Assembly: GCA_905250125.1 (NCBI GenBank)
Contig: CAJNOL010000476.1
Coordinates: forward strand, 62,001-126,000
Direction: 5' to 3'
DNA: 64,000 nt
Source: Rotaria sordida
Taxonomy: Eukaryota; Rotifera; Eurotatoria; Philodinida; Philodinidae
A model generated the notes under the pieces. It made no database searches, was not told where the DNA came from, and saw only the letters and a list, made by a program, of their open reading frames with translations. The position numbers and the translations under genes were made by a program. Below are positions 28,042 through 38,695 of this stretch, piece after piece; positions within the stretch are counted from its first letter, which is position 1; each line of letters starts with the position of its first letter.

Positions 28042-29735
28042 ACATAAAAATAAATTTGTTTGTTTATTTCTTCTTCTTTTATTTGTGATTGTTTTGCACC
28101 AAAGACGTGGAAATGAAAATGAAAATGAAAATGAAATCATGATAAAAATTTTAGTTTAGTTGATAATCTTCTCAAAATTATATTTATATTGTTATTTTCA
28201 AAAGTAAATGAAAATATCACATTGCTTTTTTTTTATAGATAATTAAATTCAAAATATTAATCTACTATTATAAAACATTATCTTATAAAGTATTTATTTC
28301 TAATTAGAAGTTAAAAAATAAAAGGGAATATATGTTAACATTGTCTGAGTATAATCTAGTGATAAGCGGGATCATTCGTTGTTGATCCCAGTTCTAGTCA
28401 GAAAAATTTTTAGTTCTTGGTTCGCATTTAGTAATACATATACTAGCGAAAAATGCAATATCATTTTCTAGTAATATCAATGAGTCCAAGACATCTTGTA
28501 TGACCTTTAATATCTTCCCTCTCGAAAATTCATTAGTTTTTTAACTTACGAATACTTTGTCTATTCTGCACGTTTATGTATTCGACAACTCTGTTGTTTA
28601 CGGAGAAGAGGATTAATTTTACGATCAAAATTGTACGAGGAAATATTGAAATGCTTGTTACTCAATAATTTTCACATAAACTTTTAGAACATATGAGTCT
28701 TTAGAATATGATATGTGACACAAGTTTACACGATCATAAGAGATATGAAAGTGTTGGGCCTGGTCCCACTCCCGTCGAGATTGGAACCATCTTGTTCATA
28801 TCTAGTATCATTGCAAATATCGTATATCTTTAAAAGATTTCGAACTATAATGTATTTTTCGAATCATTCATTGATGGAAATCAAAGTTTATAAGATTATT
28901 TCAGTAGATATTTATTTTTATTTGAATTGTAATTTTAGTCAGTTTTTGTTCCGTGATGCCTATAGATGCTTTGTAAAAACTAAATTTATATCAAATAATA
29001 ACTTATCTATCGTAGATTTTGAAACAACACTTCGAATATTTGTTGCGAAGAATCTTTATTGTCGTTCAAATATATACACAAGGTCACATTGTGAATAAGA
29101 TCAAACTCAGTGAATCGAAACTTTTGGAGTAATTCAAGAATTTTTTGTTCTACTCTTCAAGGGCACAAAATGATTTTCCTTAGGTTGAAATGATTGTATT
29201 TGTTTCTCCCCTTAGATTTATGTTCGAAACAACACTGTATACATTATGTTTTGTTGAATCTATCTCGACTTCAATCTGATGACGAGCACTAAATGATAAG
29301 TATATTAGCACTTAGCGGACGTGATTCAAAACTTTTCTGCATATATTACAAATCATTAACTTGACGTTTCGGGGTGAACTTTGATTGTGGACTTTCAGGT
29401 CGAACCAGAGGCAAGAAGAGATTAAATTTATATTCAAAAATAGATAAAAAAATTCTTTTGATGTTTAACAATATAACAAGACTAACTTTTTTCATTATGA
29501 ACACTAAATATAAAACTGAGATATTATTATCAACTTGCTCAAAGTCTTACAATATCAAATCATATAATCGAGTGAAGAAAATAAACATATTTTGAAATAT
29601 TTATAAGATTAGAATGACATTTTTTAGTGAAGAAATTCTTTCTACACTATCTTAAATTGAAAACGCCAGTTAGATAAGTATTTGATAGACAAAAACTGGC
29701 GACTTTGTTTTTATTTTATTAATTACAGAAAACCA
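28042..29735. other. Intergenic region between FAM161 and the presenilin-like gene
   Basis: No gene supported. The two neighbours converge here. A short gaaaat-type repeat occurs at ~28107-28135. Small open frames (e.g. 28715-29098) have no recognisable protein character. Confidence 0.45.
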
Positions 29736-30911
29736 TTATTCTATGAAAATACTTAACAAAAAACTATAGATTAAAACAGAAACTATAGGTAAAGGAAGAG
29801 CAGGTTGTTTCGATTGATTGCAAAAATATCCTATTCTAGCCGTTCCTTCTTGTCCAATTTGTACAGCGATGATATAACCAATCGTTATGCACATATTTAT
29901 TGTCATTGATGATAACGGAGATAATATATTTAAAAGCATCAAATTGAACACATAAAAATCACCAATACCAAGACATATTAGAATATCTTTTTCATCGAAT
30001 TTATCATCATCAATGTCCCAAGTATAATAAATATTATGTAAATCAGATAGGTTTTTTTCTGAAAGTTTTTTTATTGAATCACTATTATAACGAAGCATCT
30101 GTGGATGTAGACAAGACAGCCTAACAAAAAACAAAAAATATAGATAAGAAAATACATAATTAATTTTAAATTGTGATTAAAGAAAATTATTTTTTCTTAA
30201 TATAAGTTTGTCATAAAAACTAATATTTGACTGTCCGAAAACAATAAATTCACTTATCTACTTACATATCTTCAGCAGCTAACAGCCAGAAAAAGATAAA
30301 CTTTATTTTTGGTGATACATATCGAAAGACGGTATTATGAGTAATAAATGCTCCAAAAGCTACTGGCATACATAACCATACTCGATGAACACCAAATGAA
30401 AATATTGGAACTTCCTCTGATTCCCATTTAACAATAACGAACATAAATTGCCAAATCAGAAAATATATGGTAAGCATATCTATTTTATATCGCCAGTAAA
30501 ATGCATCAAAGAAACGACCAAGAAGCCAACCGATAATTATAGTAGCAATCAAAGGACGAACATAAATGCTAGTTTTTTGTAAACCTAAACAACACATCTG
30601 TGCCATTTGCATGACAATAAGTGGTTGTAAAATATATACATTGTATTTATCTTCATGAATAAAAAAGTATTGGCACGTTTTGTTCACTGCAAAGATTTCG
30701 AGCAACGTTAGAATATAATTTTCAGAAAAAATATACCTTTCTCATTGTTCCATAAACAACGTATATATAAAAGTTGATCTCGTGTTCTATCGACCAAAAG
30801 ATCTTGGAACAAGAAACCGCTAGCTCTTGTATCTTTCAGAATGCAATCCAAAATAAAAGTCATAATCATTGAGAATGTGGTAGACTGTATCAAATATGTT
30901 TCGGAGCTCAT
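29736..30911 (-). CDS. Divergent presenilin-like GxGD intramembrane aspartyl protease
   Basis: Three exons (30737-30911, 30266-30686, 29736-30120) give 326 aa with about eight hydrophobic segments. The first catalytic site lies at the end of a TM helix as WLLAAEDMLSCLHPQMLR, comparable to presenilin TM6 (YD, then a CPxGPLRML-type stretch), with Glu in place of Tyr. The second site is LGIGDFYVFN, the GxGD motif, where the following Phe favours presenilin over signal peptide peptidase. The PAL motif appears as QPALPLPIV in the last helix. The exon 2/3 junction falls in the Met codon just after the first catalytic Asp. It is shorter than animal presenilins (about 450 aa) and lacks much of the usual N-terminus and large loop. 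Whether it joins a gamma-secretase complex is unknown; it could be an extra diverged copy. Its upstream side faces the 72-bp array. Confidence 0.72.
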
Positions 30912-31139
30912 TATTTACACTTTTTCAGAAAAACAAATCGAAATTTTTTATTTACCGTCCGTTTATGTCGATGGAATAGCGTTAGAAATAAACGTAGACC
31001 AATCTTTTTTTTTCTCTACATAAATGTATCCGACTGTTTCGTTCAACAAATATGAAACGTGTCAAAAAAAGGTCAATCGGTCAGCAAATACAAAGAAAAG
31101 ACAGTATCATATAAAGAGTAATGATGTAGAGCAAAAACA

Positions 31140-31580
31140 GACAAAAATTGAAAGATTGCTACAATTCTTTTGGACCTCTGAAAATGTATATGGAATTTGT
31201 TCCAAACGGGGAAGGCTTAGTGTGAGCTGGCTAGAGTTCCTATGGAATCCTAGAAATTTATATGAAATTGGTTTCAAACTGGCTATGCTTGGCTTCAGTT
31301 TGCCATATATCTTATGGAATCCTAGACATTTCTGTGAAATTCTTTTCAAACTGGCTAGGCTTCCCTTCAGTTCGTCATATTTCTGATGTAATCCGAGAAA
31401 TTTATATGGAATTGTTTTGAAACCTGCTAGGCTAGGCTTCAGCTGGCTATAGTTCTTATGGAATGGTAGAAATTTATACCACATTCGTTTCAAAGTGGTT
31501 AGGCTTTGCTTCAGCTGGCTATAATTGTTACGGAATCCCACAAATTTATAAGGAATCGGCTGCAAACTGGATAGATATAG
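31140..31580 (-). repeat. 72-bp tandem array, inverted block
   Basis: About six degenerate copies of the same 72-bp unit as the larger block but in opposite orientation (recurrent ggcttagtgtgagctggcta / gcttcagctggctat words). Orientation flips near 31580, next to gccacctgaatccaagccta. Copies are more diverged than those beyond 32544. Confidence 0.75.
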
Positions 31581-31852
31581 CCACCTGAATCCAAGCCTAG
31601 CCAGTTTAAAACGAATTTCATATAAATTTCTAGGCTTCTATAAGAATTTTAGGCAATTGAAAGCAAGCCTAGCCAGTCTGAAACCGATTCCACATAAATT
31701 TGCAGGAGTCTCTGAGAAATATAGCCAAATCAACCCAAGCCTAGCCAGTTTGAAACCAAGTTCATATAGATTTCCAGGATTCGATAGGAGTTCTAGCCAG
31801 CTCACACCAAGCCTTGCCAGTTTGGAACCAATTTCATATAAATTTTCAGATT
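31581..31852 (+). repeat. 72-bp tandem array, short forward block
   Basis: About four copies in forward orientation, each with a caagcctagccag-type core. The block stops abruptly at ~31852 where the inverted-repeat element begins, and the same phase of the unit resumes at ~32544. Confidence 0.75.
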
Positions 31853-32543
31853 TGGGTGAATCCGTGGAGTTTCTGCCGCTCTTGTGGAATATTTTTGTTT
31901 GTCGATTTTGGTATTCGAGTTAGACGTATCTTCGTTTAAAACGGTCAGAGGTTACAAAAGAAACATTTAATGATATATAAAGTTTGAAGATGCAGGTCAT
32001 TTTCTAGGAACACGTCAATATGTATATGCATTGTACTTCTATCACATTGGACAATGATGAAATTTTTAGCGTTTCTAGAGCTTGTAATTCTAAGCATTTT
32101 GATAAAAAAAGTTTTCCAAATAGCTTTTCTTTTGAAGGAAATATATTCGACATGCTAAGCAGTGAAAAACCAAAAAATGATTTTTTTTTTGCGCAATTTT
32201 CACAAACCGTTTTTTGCTAGTTCTCTCAACTACGCATAGTGTCTTAAGTCTATTTTCGTCAAACGAAAATCTTTTCGGAAAACTTTTTTATTCAAAATGT
32301 GTAGAATTAAAAGCTCTACAAACGCTAAAAATTTCATCATTGTGCAATGTGATAGAAGTACAAAGCATCTATACATCAAGGTGTTCCTACAAAATGACCT
32401 GGATCTCCAAACTTTATATATCACTCAATGTTTCTTTTGTTACCTCTGGCCGCTTTCGAGAAAGATACGTCTAACTAGAATATCAAAACGGAGAAAAAAA
32501 AAACTTTTTCAACATTGTGGCAGAAACCCCACGGATTTGCCCA
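31853..32543. mobile_element. Inverted-repeat element nested in the 72-bp array
   Basis: Two arms of about 310 bp (31853-~32170 and ~32225-32543) are reverse complements with ~10-20% differences around a ~60-bp centre. Termini are tgggtgaatccgtgg on the left and, reversed, tgggcaaatccgtgg on the right. Internal pairs include atgatgaaatttttagcgtt at 32057 mirrored at ~32320 and gttagacgtatct at ~31919 mirrored at ~32463. The flanking DNA on both sides is the same tandem unit, interrupted after aaattttcag and resuming at ttccaaaggaatt. No transposase is encoded. Ends are good to a few bases; no clear target duplication was identified. Confidence 0.75.
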
Positions 32544-33640
32544 GTTCCAAAGGAATTCTAGCCAGCTCACATCAAGCCTCGCCAGTTTGAAACCAATTCC
32601 ATATGAATTTCTAGAGTTCCATAGGAATGGTAGCCACCTAACACCAAGCCTTGCCAGTTGGAAACCAATCCCATGTAAATTTCTAGAGTTCCATGGGAAT
32701 TGTGGCCAGCTAACACCAAGCCTTGCTAGTTTGAAACCAATTCCATATAAATTTCTAGAGTTCCATAGGAGTTGTAGCCAGCCGACACCAAGCCTTGCCA
32801 CTTGGAAACGAATTCCATACAAATTTCCAGAGTGCGATAGGAATTGTAGCCTGCTGACACCAAGCCTTGCCAGTTTGAAACCAATTTCATAGAAATTTCT
32901 AAAGTTCCATAGGAACTATGGCTAGCTAGCACCAAGCCTTGCCAGTTTGAACCAAATTCCATTTAAATTTCTACAGTTCCTATGGCACTGTAGCCAGCTA
33001 GCACCAAGCCTTGCCAGTTTGACGCTAATTTCATATAAATGTCTACAGTTCCATGGGAATTGTAGCTTGCTGACACCAAGCCTTGCCAGTTTGAAACCAA
33101 TTCCATAGAAATTTCTAGAGTTCCATAGGAATTGTATCCAGCTAACACCAAGCCTTGCCAGTTTGAAACCAATTCCATATAAATTTCTAGAGTTCCATAG
33201 GAATTATAGCCAGCTAACACCAAGCCTTGCCAGTTTGAAACCAATTCCATGTAAATTTCTAGAGTTCCATGGGAATTGTAGCCAGCTGATACCAAGCCTT
33301 GCCAGTTCAAAACCAATTCCATATAAATTTGTCCAGTTCCATAGGAATTCTAGTCAGCTGACACCAAGCCTTGCCAGTTTGAAACCAATTCCATATAAGT
33401 TTTCAGAGTTCCAAATGAATTGTAGGCAGCTGACACCAAGCGTCGCGAGTTTCAAAGCAGTTTCGTATGAATTCTTAGGATTCCATATGAATTGTAGGCA
33501 GTACGATCCAATTCGAAACGATTTCAGACCAATTCCATAACAATTCTTAGGACTCCGCAGGATTTATATCCACGTGAAACCAGGTCTAACCAGTTTCAGA
33601 CCAATTCCGTACCCATTGCTGTGATTCCATACAAATTTTA
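32544..33640 (+). repeat. 72-bp tandem array (satellite), main forward block
   Basis: About 15 head-to-tail copies. The core caccaagccttgccag recurs at intervals of exactly 72 bp (e.g. 32641, 32713, 32785, 32857, 32929). Central copies are nearly identical and copies decay towards 33640. Because 72 is 24 codons, frames stay open for 100-125 codons on both strands, giving a 24-residue peptide repeat either way. This is a by-product of the period and not evidence of a protein. Confidence 0.92.
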
Positions 33641-33648
33641 GGTAACTC

Positions 33649-33808
33649 TAGGGATGGACCAATTCCAATTCTTACAATTCCAATTCCAATTCCGACCAGT
33701 TCCAAGTCCAATTCCAACCAATTCCTACCAATTCCAATTCCAATTCCAACCAATTCCAACCAATTCTAGGAATTGGAATTGGTTGGAATTGGAATTGGTG
33801 CATCCCTA
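33649..33808. mobile_element. hAT-like hairpin MITE with (CCAATT)n body
   Basis: A 160-bp inverted repeat bounded by tagggatggaccaattcc at the left and its near-perfect reverse complement at the right (ggaattggtgcatcccta). The inside consists of ccaatt/aattgg hexamer arrays folding around ctaggaatt at ~33767. Termini of the type TAGGGATGCACC occur in hAT-class MITEs, which is the basis for the class guess. An 8-bp target duplication is not visible. Confidence 0.6.
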
Positions 33809-34538
33809 ACTTTCGTCGAACAGTTGATCTAAATCTGAACGATTATTCTAAATATTTAAGATTAAATATTAATGAAATTTCATGAAAGTAAATTATTTGA
33901 TTCAATGTTATTTATCACATTTGAAAATCTTTATTTCAAATGGTTGATTATCATTCAAAGTCTCATTAATATATATTGAATAATTAATTTGTCATAAGAA
34001 GATTGAACCTTGTCCATCTATCATATGTTTTTCGAATGACACACTTTATAAGTATGTATCTCACGTTAGATCTACACTCTGGCTTCATTAATCGATGCAA
34101 TTATGTTATTATCTTCTATAATTCTGTTCTATATTGAAGTGGTTTCAATGGCTCATTGTTTATGGAAACTGATATTGTGAAATTTACATTCACTTCTGAT
34201 AGTTGCAGTGTCACAGCGGTTAGTCGCAAAGATTCGACATGCAAACTCACATCATCAAGTATATCGTATTGAAATATTATGTTGTAGAAAATGAAGAACA
34301 ATTTTCTTGAAGACTTGACTCAATAAGTTTAACTTTATTATAAAATTGAGTTTTTCTTTCTTGACACAATGGTTCATTGTAATTAACTTGCTAAAGTAAT
34401 CATACTATAACAGAACGAAGAATATTTCATATCGATTATTTATATACATGCATTCGATTAATAAACTTTTTTTCTCTCTAAAGTAATAAAATTTTAATTT
34501 ACGGTGAATTACACATATTGTATATGTCATCGGTTTTT
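33809..34538. other. Spacer between the MITE and the piggyBac element
   Basis: AT-rich DNA with no recognised gene or repeat. It separates the hAT-like MITE from the TTAA at 34539. Confidence 0.4.
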
Positions 34539-34542
34539 TTAA

Positions 34543-34556
34543 CCTGTTGAATCCCG
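34543..34556. repeat. piggyBac left terminal inverted repeat
   Basis: cctgttgaatcccg directly inside the TTAA at 34539. It matches the right end at 12 of 14 positions. Confidence 0.85.
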
Positions 34557-34797
34557 CTTGTCTTCAATTGAAGACAAGCAGAACGAAAGAATTTTTTTTT
34601 CGTTCTGTCGTGTCAATAACATATGTTTGACGAGGAGAAAATGAATCGAAGATAGGTCATATGTGCAATGGCGCTTGTTATTATTTTTTTAATTTTAACA
34701 TGCGAGAAACTATCAAAGAAACTTTCTCCGATTATGCTTGAATAACGAAATTCCTTTTTTAGTTATTTATTGGTTAGTAAAATCTCTTATTTCAGAT

Positions 34798-37700
34798 CTA
34801 ATTTGAATTTTGTAATCCACTATGAAAACTTTCGAAACAATCTGGAAAACATAAGCCTGGTTCTTCTGGACATGTTCGACAGAAGTAGATAGTTTGTTTT
34901 CGAATTTTTTTCGAAGAGCATAGTACACATCGTTTCTGAGTACTGTAACGATAAAACGAGAAAGAGATGTTATGACAGACTGAAGGAGTAGCTAGCCGCT
35001 ACTCGACAACGATGTTTATTAGCTACCTCACATCTCCAGAATGTGCCTATTGCACATTCAACACAAGCTTATATATGATAGAGGAACAAAGAGAGAGACG
35101 ATACAGAGAGAACAATAGAGAGAGGAAGAGGAAAAAGGAAGAGCAGTGAGCCGTGACGTGTATATCGGCACAAGTACGACCTTGTCTTTTTTCGTTATAT
35201 TCGGTTTTACCTGAAAAAAGAAAAGGGATCAAAGAAAATAAAACATATCTGATACAAATTGAATTGAACTTTACTGTAAACATGTGAAGTATTCAGAACC
35301 ATTGAACAAAGAGAATCGCTTGTTTGCAATTTAGTTCTCTTTTGAGCAGGTGTATATTGAGAGAGAGATCTACGAATACGAATTGTTCCTATTGACTCCA
35401 TCGTATCCTTTAAGAAACTATAAGAACAGTATAGTAATCCTTTTTAGAAAGAGAATTTCTAACCTCCAGAGAAATTTAGAAAAACGTGCATTGGATACAA
35501 ACATCTGGTACATGACAAATGCGTTAAAAAGTAGTCGTGATACAAAATGAATGCCCAACTTTACAAACCATCGGTATGATTTGCGACATATATGTGCATG
35601 ATGGAGTGAACTGTCACTTAGATCAACCCCTCCCATATGTCGATTGTAATCAACTATTGATAATGGTTTTGAAAAATTTTTTTTTGAGCCTCCTATAAAT
35701 GATCAGAGAGACTTATTTTTGAGAAAACAAAATTGTTACCCTTTTCGAATCGTTCAACATCTACGGTTTCGGCTATACCTTTTGAATCAATTACATAAAT
35801 TTCTTTATTACCAGTTGCCTTTTTGTCAGCAAATTTCACTATCAAGATATCTCCATTTCTTATGAAACAGGAAGCCGGAGCATTCAAATAGGTTTGCACC
35901 AATTCCTTCGGCACTCCTACATATAAAAAGTATAGATTTTCATCCAGATTTTGTTGATTTTTTTTGATTGAATTCTTGAGTGTTGATGATATTTGGTTGC
36001 TTTATATAAACGGAACTTCTTTATATAATACATCAAATAATGGTTTACTCAACACTCATCATCAAATCGTTATATCGATTCATTACAAAACAAGGAGAAC
36101 AATCAAGAAGAAAAGTCAGTAAGGCTATGAATAAGAAAATCAAGGGAATATCTGATGATCAACAAAGAATTCAGTCAAGCATTATTGAAGAGCTTTGCAA
36201 GTGTCATCTTGAAGTTCTCGTTCATTTGCTCAATAGAATCTTTTAACTGTTCAGTTAAAAATTATAAATTATAAATTTTTCTTGTTTTTCCTTTCAGATT
36301 TAATTGATCTATCCGAGGGTACCACGTTCAATTGGAAGACTTTTGTAAGAAACTATACTAATGGTCTTTCTTTTTCTTTTTGGTTGAGTGTAATTCTCAA
36401 GGTTCTTATAACTTCACTGAGATGGATGCACCGAAGAATTTTCAATCAAGATAATAACAGCTGACTGAAATTTAAAAAATCACCTCGATTCTTTTTGATA
36501 GTTCCAGTGATTGTTGTACCATGGTCCATTAGCCATCGTGCCAAACGGACACTCACAAACCAATTATCGGCATAGACACTATATTGCTTTTGTAAAAGAT
36601 GGCCAGTTAGATGAATTACTACTTTCTCAGAAACTGAAAATGTTTGAGCATCCGTAAAATTATGTGCCCATGCATCTGTTCCTGCAAATTAAATATCTTT
36701 CCAAAAATAAAAAAAAATAAAATTATTTCTCACCTTGCCCTGTGTAGACTTCGAAATTAATAAGATAACCATTTGATGAGTCACACAAAGCAAAAGTCTT
36801 TATTCCAAATCGAGCTCTTTTTCGTGGATTATATTGTTTAAACAACTGTGAAATGATACTATATCTTTGAAATATCTACTAGAAATTCACATACTAATCT
36901 GCCTTTATAAAGCGTGAGAGTTTCATCAACAGCAATATTTCTCGATGGAATATACTTTGATTGACATAGTTCCTTCACTTTATCAAGAAAAGGTCGAATT
37001 TTTTGTAATCGATCGTTCTGATTCAAATTTTTGCAGTCAGCAAATCTAATGAAGCTACATCGAAAAAAGAGAATTTGAATTTATTGTATTGATGAAAGAA
37101 AATATAATTACCGAAGAATAGAAAAAAAACGATTACGAGACAAATATTGCGAAGAATGAAATATCGGTGTTATCATATAGGGATCAGTCGACCAGTAATC
37201 TCTAATTGATTTCTTCCGAATTAAACCCATATGAACAACAGTGGCGAAAAACTTTTTTATTTCTTCACGTGAAACCTTAACATGAAGATTTTGAATATGT
37301 TTAGAATTTTGAAAAAAGTCTTACTGGTTTCCATGATTCTTTACTTTGTGATAATGATATAGTATTATCAAAATGAACACGAGCACGCGTATTAGTACAT
37401 ATAACAATATGATCAAATAATGAATCAGGTAGCATTTCATTGTAGAAATCAGCCGGTGAAGAACAAGAGCTAACTGGAAAACTAGGTCCAGTTTTTTCTT
37501 GAAAAGCTGGTAAGACTCGTGATATCTTATCATTTCCAGGTTCAACTATTATCCATTGTCCATCGATACTTTGTCCTGAATTTGATGAGGAACTAGTTGA
37601 ACGATTTGGATATATAACATCGTCATCACTACACAGCAAAAATACTTTCATCTGTCAAAAATCAAACAGAGTGAGATCTTTACCTATATTCTTCACTATC

Positions 37701-37974
37701 ATAAATTTCTTTTTCATTATACAAAGCTTCGTCCTTTTTTTCAACAGTACCATAAGGATAGACGGTATCGTCATCACTAGAAAGTAAATCTTGCTTTAGT
37801 CTATTAGTGTTGAATAGAATCAAATTATTACCTATACTCTTCACTCTCGTAACGAAGATTCGTATTGATTAATTGTTTCTCTACTTCATCAATTTCTGAA
37901 TCTGATAAAGCCACCATAGATTTTTCCTCGTATTCACTATCGCTGCTATCGTCGAAAACGTTACGCTTCTCCAT
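34798..37974 (-). CDS. piggyBac-family transposase, intron-rich and apparently intact
   Basis: The transposase cuts and pastes the element at TTAA. The start at 37974 (MEKRNVFDDSSDSEYEEK) opens the usual acidic N-terminus. DDE_Tnp_1_7 blocks follow in order: SREEIKKFFATVVHMGLIRK, VDETLTLYKGRL (first Asp), FGIKTFALCDSSNGYL, SVYADNWFVSVRLARWL (second Asp), GTIKKNRGVPKEL and NRHMGGVDLSD (third Asp). A C-terminal zinc-binding region RCVLCSSKK...FCRTCPEEPGLCFPDCF ends at 34798. About ten introns, nearly all ~45-60 bp with GT-AG ends, restore one frame throughout, e.g. a 47-bp intron after ERFEKG and a 45-bp one after SKFLW. Two are long (35917-36483 and roughly 34950-35285); the last acceptor is my best reading. 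No stop or frameshift was found inside exons. Confidence 0.82.
35917..36483 (-). other. Enlarged intron of the piggyBac transposase
   Basis: A 567-bp intron splits NRG|VPKEL, versus ~50 bp for most others. It holds two short plus-strand open frames (36040-36246 and 36282-36464) separated by a tttcctttcag acceptor-like site. Neither resembles a known protein and the first stops before any plausible donor. Confidence 0.5.
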
Positions 37975-38222
37975 TGTAAATTTTGAATATAGTGATTTCT
38001 TACAAATATTCTGTCTCTTTCATCAGATTTTCTCTTGTTCAAGGTACACATAGTTTCTATTTCTTTCGTGTCGTATCAAGAACACACTATAAAGGCATTA
38101 CGAGTCCATGTTTTATAATCGATAATCTGTGACATATACATACAGCTGATTGAACTCGACAGAACGCAAGAGAGAGTGATTTTTTTATTTTTATCCATAT
38201 TATACAGAACGCAAGAAATTAT

Positions 38223-38236
38223 CGGGATCCAAGAGG
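38223..38236. repeat. piggyBac right terminal inverted repeat
   Basis: cgggatccaagagg directly inside the TTAA at 38237, the reverse-complement partner of the left terminus. Confidence 0.85.
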
Positions 38237-38240
38237 TTAA

Positions 38241-38695
38241 TGTTATTTGATCTTATACAAATTAAAACTTTACTTGAAACAAAAGAAATATCAAAGACAT
38301 ATCTCCAATAAATGCTTGTTTCATGTGTGACATTACAATATATTAAAAAGACGAAGATCATGCATAGTTTTATAAGAGGTGAAAGAGAACTTGCTCACTC
38401 TTATGATATGTCTTTCTGAAAAAACTCGGATGATTTCTTTTCGGACACAACGACCTCTTTAGTACCATGCGACATAGTTCAATAGGATAAACTGAACAAC
38501 CAGTAAAAGAAACTTTAAAATCCTTTTTTCTTTCTCTCATTTTCAAAGATTTTATATTTAGTATTTCTCTAGCAACATGAATGAATGATTTTATATAAAT
38601 CAATTATATGAAATTATTTCAGGTCAATAAATTTTTTATTCAATCAAAGTAGATATACATTTGTGAAGGCAATAAAAATTCTAACTCTTTTTGTT
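38241..38695. other. Spacer between piggyBac and the SLC35A4-like gene
   Basis: A 455-bp AT-rich stretch with no recognised gene. Its right part should contain the 3'UTR of the minus-strand transporter gene. Confidence 0.4.

Larger units (their letters stand above)
34539..38240. mobile_element. Complete piggyBac-type DNA transposon
   Basis: The element is 3.7 kb, flanked by TTAA at 34539-34542 and 38237-38240, the piggyBac target. The left end reads cctgttgaatcccg and the right end, reversed, cctcttggatcccg: 12 of 14 positions match. Next to the left end is a perfect 22-bp palindrome (34557-34578, half cttgtcttcaa). The word cagaacgcaag or cagaacgaaag appears at 34579 and twice at the right (38159 and 38205), with an inverted copy cgttctg at 34601; these may be subterminal transposase-binding sites. 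It encodes an apparently intact transposase on the minus strand. Confidence 0.9.

Noticed and set aside
28715..29098. 127-codon frame between FAM161 and the presenilin-like gene
   Set aside because: No domain, no splice partners, and it starts from a non-ATG codon.
31024..33540. Several 100-125 codon open frames on both strands with 24-residue peptide repeats
   Set aside because: They arise because the 72-bp unit is a multiple of three and free of stops. Both strands are equally open and there is no start context or homology.
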